Assembly: GCA_947490035.1 (NCBI GenBank)
Contig: CANLGS010000035.1
Coordinates: 1 to 13,052 of the forward strand
DNA from: Gemmataceae bacterium
Lineage (GTDB): Bacteria > Planctomycetota > Planctomycetia > Gemmatales > Gemmataceae
DNA length: 13,052 nucleotides
Reading direction: 5' to 3'
Position 1 is the stretch's first letter; every line of letters starts with the position of its first letter. Under the pieces are notes generated by a model. It was not told the DNA's origin. It was given only the letters and a program-made list of their open reading frames with translations, and did not search any database. Shown here one piece after another: positions 5,823-12,994 of this stretch. Made by a program: the position numbers and the translations under genes.

Positions 5823-7742
5823 TCACCCGTTCAATTCTACCGCCTCTTCCCAGTGTTGGTAAAGGCGCGCCAGCGCGTCCTTCGACTTGTCCAGGTCGGC
5901 CATCGTGTCGCGCAAGCGGGTCGCGTCCTTGTACACGTCGGCCGTCTGAAGAGCCGCCTCCAGGGTCGCGATCTTCTTCTCGGTGTTCGCGATGTCCGCC
6001 TCCAGGTCCGGCACTTTGCGGTACGGGAACTTCCGCTTGGCCTTCGCGGTCTTCGCGTCGCTCGTGGTTGGGGCGCGAGTGTTGCCCTTGTCGGACTCGG
6101 GGGGCTTACGCCCCCCGCTCGCCTTGTCCGCTTGCTCGCGGGCGTTGCGCAGAAGCTCGTAGGTGTCGTAGTTGCCGTAGACGACTTCCGTCGTGCCATC
6201 CGCGAACACGATCATCAGGTCCGCGACGCGGTTCAGGAAGTAGCGGTCGTGGCTCACCACGATACACGTCCCCTCGTACTCCTTGAGGGCTTGTTCCAGC
6301 GAGTCGCACGCCCAGATGTCGAGGTGGTTGGTCGGTTCGTCGAGGATGAGCAGGTTCGCGCCGTTGACGGTGAGCTTCGCGAGCGCGGCCCGCGACCGCT
6401 CGCCGCCGGACAGCGACTTGATGGTGTGCTCGACGATCTCGCCGTGCAGCCCGAAACTGCCGAGCAGGTCGCGCATCTTCTGTTCGGTGTGCTGCGGGTC
6501 GTCGTCCGGCCACACCGCGCGCATCACGGTTTTTTCGGGGTCGAGGATCGCGAGGTGCTGGTCGAGGTAGCCGGGGAACACGAGGTGCCCGCGTTGAACG
6601 AGGCCGCTTGTGGCTTCCTCTTCGCCGAGCAGGATGCGGAGTAGCGTGGTCTTGCCGCAGCCGTTCGCGCCCATGATGCCGAGCCGCTTGCCGCGCGGCA
6701 GGTCGAAGCTCAAGTTCTCGAACAGCTTCTTCTCGCCGTACCGCTTCGTTAAGTCTTCGGTGTGGAACACGGTGTCGCCGGAGCGCGCCACCTCGCTGAA
6801 CGCGATGTGCGGCCCGCTCACCTTCGTCGGCTTGTCGAGCCGGTCCATGCGGTCGAGCGCCTTCACGCGCGACTGCGCCTGTTTCGCGAGTTGCCCGTAG
6901 TGCGCCCGGCGGATGAACTCCTCCTGCTTGTCGATGTACTCCTGCTGGGTCGTGAACTCCTTCAGCTCGCGCTCGTACTTCTCGTCGCGCAGCCGCACGT
7001 ACTGCTTGAAACTGCCGGGGTAACTGGTGATCTTGCGCTGGTGAAGCTCGAACGTCTTGTTCGTGACCTTGTCAAGAAAGTAGCGGTCGTGGCTGACGAC
7101 GAGCATCCCTTCGGGTTGCTGCGCGAGGTAGTTTTCGAGCCAGCGCGTGGTGTCGATGTCGAGGTGGTTGCTCGGTTCGTCGAGGAGCATCACGTCGGGC
7201 GCGGCGAGCAGCACCTTCGCGAGCAAGAGCCGGCGCTGCTGTCCGCCGGAGAAGGTGTTCGCGTCGCGCGCGAGGTCGCGCGCCTTGAAGCCTAGCCCCG
7301 CAAGCACGCCCTCGACCTTGTGATCGAGTTCGAAGGCGTCGTGGTGGCGGAGCAGTTCCGTGAGCCGGTCGAAGGTCGCGCTCAGTTGCTTGTGTTGAGT
7401 TTCGTCGGTCGAAGTGGCTAACTCCTCCGCGACACGCTCGAACTCGCGCTGCGTCGCGAGCAACTCATCGAACGCGGACTTGGCTTCTTCAAAGAGTGTG
7501 TGCCCGTTCGGGAACTCGGCGACCTGTTGGAGGATGCCGAGGCGCGCGCCGGCGTGCAACGTGACTTTGCCGGAGTCCGGTTCGTCCAGCCCCGCGAGGA
7601 TGCGCAGTAGCGTGGTCTTGCCGGCCCCGTTGGGGCCGACGAACCCGACCCGCTCGCCGGCGTGGACCTCGAACTCCACGTCCTCGAAGAGCGGGGTCGC
7701 GTCGTACCCGCGGGACACGTTCGTGCAGGAAAGGAGCAGCAT
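5823..7742 (-). CDS. ABC-F family dual-ATPase protein (Uup/EttA-like)
   Basis: A 639-residue protein with two ABC ATPase domains and no membrane segments. Domain 1 has Walker A GPNGAGKT (36-43), signature SGGQQ (165-169) and Walker B MLLDEP (185-190). Domain 2 has GANGCGKT (358-365), LSGGE (444-448) and LLILDEP (464-470), followed by the switch VVSHDRYFL. The charged helical linker between the domains (about 240-320) is the P-site tRNA interaction motif region of ABC-F proteins, which act on the ribosome. The C-terminal coiled coil (about 575-639) is most like Uup. The ATPase motifs are complete in both halves. ATG 7742 matches the usual N-terminus (MLLLSCTNVS) but has no Shine-Dalgarno sequence; a 7-nt degenerate tandem repeat sits directly upstream. 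A palindrome encodes residues 542-549 in the linker before the coiled coil. Whether it gives antibiotic protection cannot be told. Confidence 0.92.
   Translation of the reverse strand: MLLLSCTNVSRGYDATPLFEDVEFEVHAGERVGFVGPNGAGKTTLLRILAGLDEPDSGKVTLHAGARLGILQQVAEFPNGHTLFEEAKSAFDELLATQREFERVAEELATSTDETQHKQLSATFDRLTELLRHHDAFELDHKVEGVLAGLGFKARDLARDANTFSGGQQRRLLLAKVLLAAPDVMLLDEPSNHLDIDTTRWLENYLAQQPEGMLVVSHDRYFLDKVTNKTFELHQRKITSYPGSFKQYVRLRDEKYERELKEFTTQQEYIDKQEEFIRRAHYGQLAKQAQSRVKALDRMDRLDKPTKVSGPHIAFSEVARSGDTVFHTEDLTKRYGEKKLFENLSFDLPRGKRLGIMGANGCGKTTLLRILLGEEEATSGLVQRGHLVFPGYLDQHLAILDPEKTVMRAVWPDDDPQHTEQKMRDLLGSFGLHGEIVEHTIKSLSGGERSRAALAKLTVNGANLLILDEPTNHLDIWACDSLEQALKEYEGTCIVVSHDRYFLNRVADLMIVFADGTTEVVYGNYDTYELLRNAREQADKASGGRKPPESDKGNTRAPTTSDAKTAKAKRKFPYRKVPDLEADIANTEKKIATLEAALQTADVYKDATRLRDTMADLDKSKDALARLYQHWEEAVELNG
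6098..6117. repeat. Short palindrome within the ABC-F gene
   Basis: CGGGGGGC, a TTAC loop, then GCCCCCCG make an 8-bp perfect stem. On the - strand it encodes SGGRKPPE (residues 542-549), in a variable linker between the second ATPase domain and the C-terminal coiled coil. The peptide is out of character with its surroundings, which suggests insertion of a short repeat at a tolerant site. Confidence 0.6.
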
Positions 7743-7746
7743 AGGA

Positions 7747-7781
7747 AGTGCGGAATGCGGAGTTCGGAACGCGGAACGACG
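7747..7781. repeat. Degenerate 7-bp tandem repeat before the ABC-F start
   Basis: Five successive heptads follow the pattern A-G/A-N-G/T-C-G-G: AGTGCGG, AATGCGG, AGTTCGG, AACGCGG, AACGACG, with a further partial unit after them. They end 4 nt upstream of the ABC-F ATG (- strand) and occupy the place where a ribosome-binding site would normally be. Confidence 0.65.
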
Positions 7782-7804
7782 AACGGTTTTCGGTCCCGCC
7801 TATT

Positions 7805-8026
7805 CTACTCACGCTCGGCGTCGGAGTCGGTCGGCAGCCGGATTCCGCACCACGGGCAGAAGTGGATTCGGATGGACGCCGTGCCGCCGTCGTGGATCAT
7901 GAGGCCAAATGCGCCGGTCCGCGGCGAGCGCGTCACGATGCAGTCCGGACAATCCCATCGGTCGGGATGAACGGCGCACGTCCATTCGACCTGGCGCCGC
8001 ATCGTTTCGCAACAAAACGCCGACAT
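7805..8026 (-). CDS. DUF6980-like small Cys-rich protein
   Basis: A 73-residue protein with the pattern of a small conserved family I recognise as DUF6980. MRRQVEW (9-15) leads to C17, HPDRWDCPDC (20-29), a central GLMIHDGG (41-48), and a closing FCPWCGIRLP zinc-knuckle (56-65). Cysteines at 5, 6, 17, 26, 29, 57 and 60 suggest metal binding, probably zinc. The function is unknown. ATG 8026 lies 6 nt after the stop of the phosphatase gene, so it is very likely the second gene of that operon. No clear Shine-Dalgarno sequence is seen, which fits translational coupling. The product is cytoplasmic. The family identity is good from the motif set; the name is from memory. Confidence 0.8.
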   Translation of the reverse strand: MSAFCCETMRRQVEWTCAVHPDRWDCPDCIVTRSPRTGAFGLMIHDGGTASIRIHFCPWCGIRLPTDSDAERE

Positions 8027-8032
8027 CGTGCG

Positions 8033-8842
8033 TTAACTCATCAGGATGCGCAGCAGTTCGGGATGCACCGCCGGGTTGCCCGCGACGAGGTCCGGCCGGT
8101 ACGGGTCGAACGCCTTCCCGTCCGTCGTACTCAGCACGCCGCCGGCTTCCGCGATGAGCGCGGCGCCGGCCAGCACGTCCCACGGGTAGTTGTCGTAGGC
8201 CCAGTAGCCGTCGAACCGGCCGCACGCGACGTAGGCCATGCTCAGCGCCGTCGAACCGTTGCGCCGCAGCGACTGTGCGTGTTCGGTCAGTTTGCGCCAC
8301 GCGTCGAGGTTGCGGAGTTGCTTCTGATAGTTCGCGGGGAAGCCGGTGCTAATCATGCCGTCGGTCACGCCCTTCACCGTACTCACAAAAATCGGCTTGT
8401 CGTTGAGCGTCGCGCCCAGCCCGTCCGCCGCGGCGAAGAGTTCGTTCTGGCGCGGGTCGAAGATGACGCCGACAATCGCCTTGCCCGCGTGCCACAACCC
8501 GATGGACACGCAGTACGCCGGCACGTCGTGGACGTAGTTCGCGGTGCCGTCGAGCGGATCGACCACCCACGCGGGCGGCGCGTCGGCCGCCGGGCGCACG
8601 TCTTCCGGCGACTTCCCGACGGACTCCTCTTCGCCGATGAAGACGTGATCGGGGAACGCGCCGAGCAGGATGTCTTTGATGATCTTCTGCGAGGCGGTGT
8701 CCGCGTCGGTGACGAGGTCGGCGCGGCTCTTCTCGCGGACGGAGAACTTGGAACGCCACCGCTCCAGTTCCGCACCGCCCTTACGGGAGGCGTCGACGGC
8801 GACGGACAGGTACTCGCGCAGGCGTGCGGGTTCGGTACTCAT
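8033..8842 (-). CDS. Inositol monophosphatase-family phosphatase
   Basis: A 269-residue cytoplasmic enzyme with all signature motifs of the Mg-dependent, Li-sensitive IMPase superfamily. DLVTDADTA (42-50) is followed by the metal-binding IGEEES (69-74), DPLDGTANY (95-103) and WDVLAGAALIAEAGG (221-235), which carries the last metal-ligand Asp at 222. Likely substrates are myo-inositol phosphates or histidinol phosphate; the family also includes sulfur-metabolism (CysQ) and fructose-1,6-bisphosphate members, so substrate cannot be set from sequence alone. The length is normal for the family. The start ATG 8842 gives the expected N-terminus, but only TTTCCCC precedes it, with no Shine-Dalgarno sequence. 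It is followed after 6 nt by the DUF6980-like gene. Two palindromes lie upstream at 8867-8889 and 8899-8975. Confidence 0.9.
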   Translation of the reverse strand: MSTEPARLREYLSVAVDASRKGGAELERWRSKFSVREKSRADLVTDADTASQKIIKDILLGAFPDHVFIGEEESVGKSPEDVRPAADAPPAWVVDPLDGTANYVHDVPAYCVSIGLWHAGKAIVGVIFDPRQNELFAAADGLGATLNDKPIFVSTVKGVTDGMISTGFPANYQKQLRNLDAWRKLTEHAQSLRRNGSTALSMAYVACGRFDGYWAYDNYPWDVLAGAALIAEAGGVLSTTDGKAFDPYRPDLVAGNPAVHPELLRILMS

Positions 8843-8866
8843 GGGGAAATGATACGGCCTTTTGTG

Positions 8867-8889
8867 GCCCGGTCACTCCGTGACCGGGC
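8867..8889. repeat. Short palindrome upstream of the phosphatase gene
   Basis: GCCCGGTCAC, a TCC loop, and GTGACCGGGC give a perfect 10-bp stem, 24 nt upstream of the phosphatase start on the - strand. It belongs to a different sequence family from the adjacent inverted repeat at 8899-8975. Confidence 0.7.
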
Positions 8890-8898
8890 TTCGCCTTT

Positions 8899-8975
8899 GT
8901 CTTGTGGCACAGACATTCCTGTCTGTGCGTCTTGAAGGGCCAACCGCACAGACAGGAATGTCTGTGCCACAAGAC
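8899..8975. repeat. Inverted repeat between HEAT-repeat and phosphatase genes
   Basis: Two perfect 31-nt arms (8899-8929 and 8945-8975) carry the core TTGTGGCACAGACATTCC and enclose a 15-nt loop. Each arm holds its own palindrome (ACAGACATTCCTGTCTGT). The last 12 bases of the window (13041-13052) match the arm's left end, so another copy begins there. It sits 30 nt after the HEAT gene stop on the - strand and could act as its terminator. Confidence 0.88.
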
Positions 8976-9005
8976 CGAAGAGCCACCGCGGAGCGGCGGA
9001 CCACA

Positions 9006-11111
9006 TTACCTCACCCCAGCCTTCTTCGCGGCCTCCGGGTCGATCGCCTTGACCGCCGTTCGCGCCGCGGTCGCGAGCGCGTGGTCGCGGTGGTTGATAA
9101 GCTTGAGCAGTTCGGGCACGGCGTCCTTCGCGTCCGCCCCGATGCGTCCCAGCGTGCGAGCCGCCATGTACCGCTCGTTCTCGTACAGCGTGCCTTCCAG
9201 ATTCGATTCCTCCAAAGCGCGCACGAGCAGCGTAACCGCGCGCCCGTTCTTGTTCATGCGCCACGCGGCTTCGGCCGCGGTGACGCGGACGGGGTGCGAC
9301 CGCCACGTCAACCCGGTCGCGGCCTCCTGCTCGCCGGTCTTGTCGCCGCCCACCAGGAACAGCGCCAGCGCCGCGTGCGCGCGAACCAGCGCGTCGGGGT
9401 GGTCGAGCTTCTTCTTCAGCACCGCCGCCACGTCGTCCTTGTCAGCCGGTTGGACGAGGCCCAACGCCTCGCACGCGGCCGACTGCACGAACGCGGGTTC
9501 GTCGCCGTCGAGCAGCGCGAGCAGCGGCTTGGTCGCGTCGGTCGCGCCCGACCCGATGCGACCAAGCGCTTCCGCGCTCGCGGAGCGCACGCTCGCGAAC
9601 GGGTCGAACAGCCGCTTCACCAGTTCGGGCACGGCGGCCTTCGCGTCGGCGCCGAACTCGCCGCCGATGTCGGTCGCGGCCAGCGCGCGCACCTTCGGGT
9701 CGGCCGAGCGGAGCCGCTTGATGATCGAGGGCAGCGCCTGCGCGTGCTTCTCGATGCGCCACAACGCGACCGCCGACGCGAGCTTCACGTTGTCGTCGGG
9801 GCTGTCGAGCGCGGCCAGCAGTTCGATGACGACCGCCTGGTCCGCGGGCCGCAGTTCCTTGAGCGCCTCGGCCGCTTCGAGACGCAGTTCCTTATCTTCC
9901 AGGTAATCCGTGATTACGCGGGCCGCTTGCGGCGTGGGCGCGATGCGGTAGACGGCGACCGCCGCCGCGACGCTCAGACCGGGCGTCTTGCTCTCCGCGA
10001 TCTTCACAAGTAGTTCGAGCGCGTCCTTTCTCCAGGCGGGCGCGCCGGGTCCGACGTCTCCGAGCACGGTAATCACGGCGAGGAGTTTCGCGGGGTCGAG
10101 GTCGGGCCGGATGAGTTTGACGAGCGCCGGACCCGCGTCCTTCGCCTTCGGCCCGAGCACCTCGGCCGCCGCGATCACGTCGGACGGCTCTTGCGACTTT
10201 AACTGCTTGGCGAGTTCGTCCAGCGTGTCCTTCGACTGGTCGATGCGCCAGAGCGGGGCGTGCGCCAGGCCGCGCCCCTGGGTCTTGGGGAGCGAATCGC
10301 GAAGGTACTTCGCGGCGTCCGGGTCGCGTGCGACGCGCCACGCCGCGAGGGCCACCTGAACGCGGTAGGGTCCGGGGTTCGCGTCCTCCACCACGCGCTT
10401 CTTGAGCGCGGGCACGGCGTCCTTCGCGCCCGGCCCGACGCGGCCTAGCGCGTCGGCCAGTCGCGCCACGAGGAGCGGGTCGGCACCGGTCAGGGCGTTG
10501 TTGATCGCGGGCACCGCGCCCGCGGCCTCCGGCCCGAGCAGGCCGAGCAGCCGCGCCGCGGTGTAGCCCTCTTCCTGCCGGTCCGACTTGAGCGCCTTCG
10601 CGAGCATCGGCAGCACGGTTTCGGCGCTCGCGCCGAGGTTGATGAGCGCTTCGGCGGCCGTGAGCCGCACCGCGGGGAACTTGTCGTCGAGCAGTTTCGC
10701 GAGTGCCGGGATCGCGGCGGGCGTGCCGAGCAAACCGAGCGAGCGGGCCGCGGAGCCGCGCACTTCGAGGTCGTCGCTCGTGAGCAACCGCACGAGCGAC
10801 GGCGCCGCGGAGCGCGCGTCCGGGCCGATCGCGCCGAGCAGCGCGATGCACATGCGCCGCGTGTCCGAGTCCGCCCACAGCCCCTGCGCGAGTGCCGGCA
10901 CCGCCGCCGGGCCGAGGTCGATCAGCTTCCGCACGGCCGCGTCCGCCGCCTTCGGGTTCCGCCCGATCGCGTCCGCGATGAGCGCGTCAAGCGCGGCGTC
11001 GGTGGGCGGTCCCACCGGCGCGGCCGGCGGCATCGGCGGCACGGGCGGGTCCGCGGCCGGCACCGCCGCCGCCGCGACCGACAGGAGCACGAGCGTGAAC
11101 GCGATTCGCAT
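9006..11111 (-). CDS. Secreted HEAT-repeat (PBS-lyase-type) protein
   Basis: A 701-residue protein with a signal peptide (MRIAFTLVLLSVAAAAVPAA, cleavage near residue 20) and a short Pro-rich spacer. It is then almost entirely helical HEAT repeats of about 35 residues, such as AAVPALAQGLWADSDTRR, PALAKLLDDKFPAVRLTAAE and VPELVKRLFDPFASVRSASA. Such arrays are protein-binding scaffolds, and planctomycetes export many of them. No enzyme domain is seen. Upstream of ATG 11111 the frame stays open to 11204, but those residues come from palindromic repeats (TGRWPVV, TGQRPVV), so the hydrophobic signal sequence decides the start. No Shine-Dalgarno sequence is visible; a palindrome (11128-11150) ends 16 nt upstream. 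The partner is unknown. It is the first gene of the - strand run, with an inverted repeat between it and the phosphatase gene. Confidence 0.85.
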   Translation of the reverse strand: MRIAFTLVLLSVAAAAVPAADPPVPPMPPAAPVGPPTDAALDALIADAIGRNPKAADAAVRKLIDLGPAAVPALAQGLWADSDTRRMCIALLGAIGPDARSAAPSLVRLLTSDDLEVRGSAARSLGLLGTPAAIPALAKLLDDKFPAVRLTAAEALINLGASAETVLPMLAKALKSDRQEEGYTAARLLGLLGPEAAGAVPAINNALTGADPLLVARLADALGRVGPGAKDAVPALKKRVVEDANPGPYRVQVALAAWRVARDPDAAKYLRDSLPKTQGRGLAHAPLWRIDQSKDTLDELAKQLKSQEPSDVIAAAEVLGPKAKDAGPALVKLIRPDLDPAKLLAVITVLGDVGPGAPAWRKDALELLVKIAESKTPGLSVAAAVAVYRIAPTPQAARVITDYLEDKELRLEAAEALKELRPADQAVVIELLAALDSPDDNVKLASAVALWRIEKHAQALPSIIKRLRSADPKVRALAATDIGGEFGADAKAAVPELVKRLFDPFASVRSASAEALGRIGSGATDATKPLLALLDGDEPAFVQSAACEALGLVQPADKDDVAAVLKKKLDHPDALVRAHAALALFLVGGDKTGEQEAATGLTWRSHPVRVTAAEAAWRMNKNGRAVTLLVRALEESNLEGTLYENERYMAARTLGRIGADAKDAVPELLKLINHRDHALATAARTAVKAIDPEAAKKAGVR

Positions 11112-11127
11112 GGTTCGGCCGGTTTGT

Positions 11128-11235
11128 ACGACAGGCCGCTGGCCTGTCGTTCTTGGTTCGCAGACATTCACGACAGGCCAGCGGCCTGTCCTACAACAAG
11201 ACATTCACGACAGGCCAGCGGCCTGTCCTACAACA
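11128..11235. repeat. Three-unit array of GACAGGCC...GGCCTGTC palindromes
   Basis: Unit A (11128-11150) is ACGACAGGCC, a GCT loop, and GGCCTGTCGT, in the opposite orientation to the others. Units B (11162-11198) and C (11199-11235) are identical 37-nt direct repeats, each with GACAGGCCAGCGGCCTGTC and a CTACAACA tail. The array fills the space between the HEAT-repeat gene start and the end of the metallophosphoesterase gene; unit C overlaps the latter's last codons. It looks like a small REP/BIME-like cluster. Confidence 0.88.
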
Positions 11236-12392
11236 AGTCTAACGCGAACCGCCTGCGGGTTGCAGCGGATTCGCAGCGGCTCCTTGCCGCTCACGCCGCG
11301 GTTCACGACCATCGCGCTGCCGTCTTTCTCGAACACGCCGTAATCGAACCGCCGGCCGTAGATGCTCGGCACGAAGATGGAGCCGATCAGCGGGACGCGA
11401 ATCCCGCCGCCGTGGACGTGCCCGCACAGCATCAAGTTGACTTGATGTGCGATGCCCCAATAGAAGTTGTCCGGCGTGTGGCTGAGGCACAGCCGGAAGG
11501 TGCCCGTCGGCGCGGCACTCAGGTCCGGCGTTCCGGGGAACCACGGCCCCTCGTGCCCGACCGCGACGCACGTCACCCCGCGCACGGTGATCTCGCGCCA
11601 GCCGTTACTGAGGACCGTGTAACCGGTGGCGGTGAGTTCGGCGCGAACACGATCGGGGTCGTGATACTTGTCGTGATTGCCGAGGATCGCGAGCCGCGCT
11701 TCGTTCGCGTGAAGTCTTCCGAGCAGCGGCCGAATCCACTCGTGGTGCGTGTCGGTATCGACGAAGTCACCCGCGAGGCACACGAGATCGGGCGTCGGTC
11801 CCGCCGTGAGTTCGTCGATGATGTGCTCGAAGTACGCGCGCGCTGGCGTGCCGTGAAAGTGCAGATCGCTCACCAGGAGAATCGTGAGTCCATCCCACGC
11901 GGGCGGCAGGTTCGGCAGCGCGAGCGTGAGGTCGGTGATGTCGAACTTGAACGCGCAGTTGCCGGGCACACGCGTCGCCGCGCGGCCCTTGCCGTCGCCT
12001 CGCAACTCCGTGCCGAGTTCGGCCCACAGGTCGAGCGTGCGAGTCCGTTCGCTGACGAGGCACGCGGGCCGCTTCCGCAGCGCGCGCCGGAACGTGACGT
12101 ACACGAACACCAGCGCGAAGTGCCAGCACACCACGACATAAAGGCCCGCACCGCGCTCCCAACGGGACGGCTCTTCCCATGCGCTCACGTCCACGAAGGA
12201 TCGCATCGGGGCGAACCAGAACAACAGCGGGAACGCGAGGATGGCCGGGGCGGTGACGAACCGCCACAGCTTCAGCAACCCCTTCGGGAGCGCGCGGCCG
12301 TAGAGGTGGTTCAGCGTCGCGGTCCAGATGCACGCGTGCCCGACCCACGCGACCGCGCCGACGAACAGAAGCAGGATCAGCATACACGACAT
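11205..12392 (-). CDS. Membrane-anchored calcineurin-like metallophosphoesterase
   Basis: A 395-residue protein. Hydrophobic segments at about 3-20, 45-62 and 84-101 make a membrane anchor. From about 165 on is a calcineurin-like phosphoesterase domain with the full metal-site set: DLH (176-178), GDFVD (208-212), GNHD (238-241), SHTP (304-307) and GHVHGGG (324-330). YkuE-type envelope phosphoesterases have the same plan; the substrate is unknown (possibly phospholipid or nucleotide phosphates). The start is uncertain: ATG 12392 or ATG 12383, neither with a clear Shine-Dalgarno sequence. The ORF continues open further upstream, but there it would overlap the divergent gene. The last ten or so residues (RLVVGQAAGLS) and the TGA are encoded by the palindromic repeat unit C, so the native C-terminus has been replaced or extended. 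Confidence 0.87.
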   Translation of the reverse strand: MSCMLILLLFVGAVAWVGHACIWTATLNHLYGRALPKGLLKLWRFVTAPAILAFPLLFWFAPMRSFVDVSAWEEPSRWERGAGLYVVVCWHFALVFVYVTFRRALRKRPACLVSERTRTLDLWAELGTELRGDGKGRAATRVPGNCAFKFDITDLTLALPNLPPAWDGLTILLVSDLHFHGTPARAYFEHIIDELTAGPTPDLVCLAGDFVDTDTHHEWIRPLLGRLHANEARLAILGNHDKYHDPDRVRAELTATGYTVLSNGWREITVRGVTCVAVGHEGPWFPGTPDLSAAPTGTFRLCLSHTPDNFYWGIAHQVNLMLCGHVHGGGIRVPLIGSIFVPSIYGRRFDYGVFEKDGSAMVVNRGVSGKEPLRIRCNPQAVRVRLVVGQAAGLS

Positions 12393-12507
12393 GCTACGGC
12401 CGGTCGCGCGCGGCGTCCGCGCGAAGAAAATCCGCGCGGCGCGTCTCGGAAGCGACCGGCCGCCGTTTATTACCGCGACGGCGGTTCCACCACACAGGAG
12501 TAGCGCA

Positions 12508-12942
12508 ATGCGCGTACTGGCAGCGGGCTTGCTCGTCGCGGGCGTCCTCGCGACGGTGTCGTTCACCTCGGCCCAACCCCCCGAAGGCGGCAAGGGCGGC
12601 AAGGGCGAACCCGGCAAGGGCGGGCAACCCGGCGGTAAGGGCGGGTTCCCCGGCGGGCCGGGCGGCAAGGGCGGCGGCTTCGGGATGCCCGCGCCCGGTC
12701 AGATCCTCGCGCCGTTCGTGCAGGAGCAGTTGAAGCTCACCGACGCGCAGAAGAAGGAACTCGACGCGATGCAGAAGGACGTGGACGCGAAGATCGAGAA
12801 GATGCTGACCGACGACCAGAAGAAGGCGTTCAAGGAGATGAAGGACCGCGGCGGTCGCGGGCCGGGCGGCCCTGGCGGACCGGGCGGTGCCCCTGGTGGT
12901 CCGGGCGGCAACCCAGGCGGCAACCCGCCGCCGAAGCCGTAA
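12508..12942 (+). CDS. Secreted Gly-rich protein with LTDxQ-type central helix
   Basis: A 144-residue protein of no named gene. It starts with a signal peptide (MRVLAAGLLVAGVLATVSFTSA, cleavage around residue 22). A Gly/Pro/Lys-rich segment follows (about 24-60, collagen-like in composition: GGKGGKGEPGKGGQPGGKGG). The central helical part (68-112) has LTDAQKKELDAM and, further on, LTDDQKKAFKEM, which resemble the LTxxQ motifs of Spy/CpxP-like periplasmic proteins. A Gly/Pro-rich tail closes it (from 113). Envelope or stress-related chaperone-like roles are possible but only inferred. AGGAG (12496-12500) lies 7 nt before ATG 12508, so the start is secure. It is divergent from the metallophosphoesterase gene, with 115 nt between the starts. 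A strong hairpin terminator follows. Confidence 0.8.
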   Translation: MRVLAAGLLVAGVLATVSFTSAQPPEGGKGGKGEPGKGGQPGGKGGFPGGPGGKGGGFGMPAPGQILAPFVQEQLKLTDAQKKELDAMQKDVDAKIEKMLTDDQKKAFKEMKDRGGRGPGGPGGPGGAPGGPGGNPGGNPPPKP

Positions 12943-12954
12943 CAAGCGACTCGC

Positions 12955-12982
12955 CGAACCCCGCCCTTTCGGGCGGGGTTCG
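12955..12982 (+). terminator. Terminator hairpin after the Gly-rich protein gene
   Basis: CGAACCCCGCCC pairs perfectly with GGGCGGGGTTCG (12 bp) around a TTTC loop, followed by TTCGTTTC. It starts 12 nt after the stop codon and resembles the hairpin at 1049-1076 in design. Confidence 0.7.
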
Positions 12983-12994
12983 TTCGTTTCCGCG

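Noticed and set aside
5823..7742. Dedicated antibiotic-resistance ABC-F gene
   Set aside because: The Uup-like C-terminal coiled coil and housekeeping context fit a general translation factor; nothing points to a resistance role.
8899..8975. Insertion sequence or transposon
   Set aside because: The inverted repeats enclose only 15 nt; no transposase is present in the window.
8862..10013. 383-residue + strand frame opposite the HEAT gene
   Set aside because: Arg-rich shadow that begins in repeats (AQTFLSVRL comes from the inverted repeat). The - strand frame has clear HEAT periodicity.
11112..11204. N-terminal extension of the HEAT-repeat protein
   Set aside because: The residues are encoded by palindromic repeats and would bury the signal peptide.
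11128..11235. CRISPR-like array
   Set aside because: Only three palindromic units, one inverted, with no unique spacers between the two identical 37-nt units, and no cas genes in the window.
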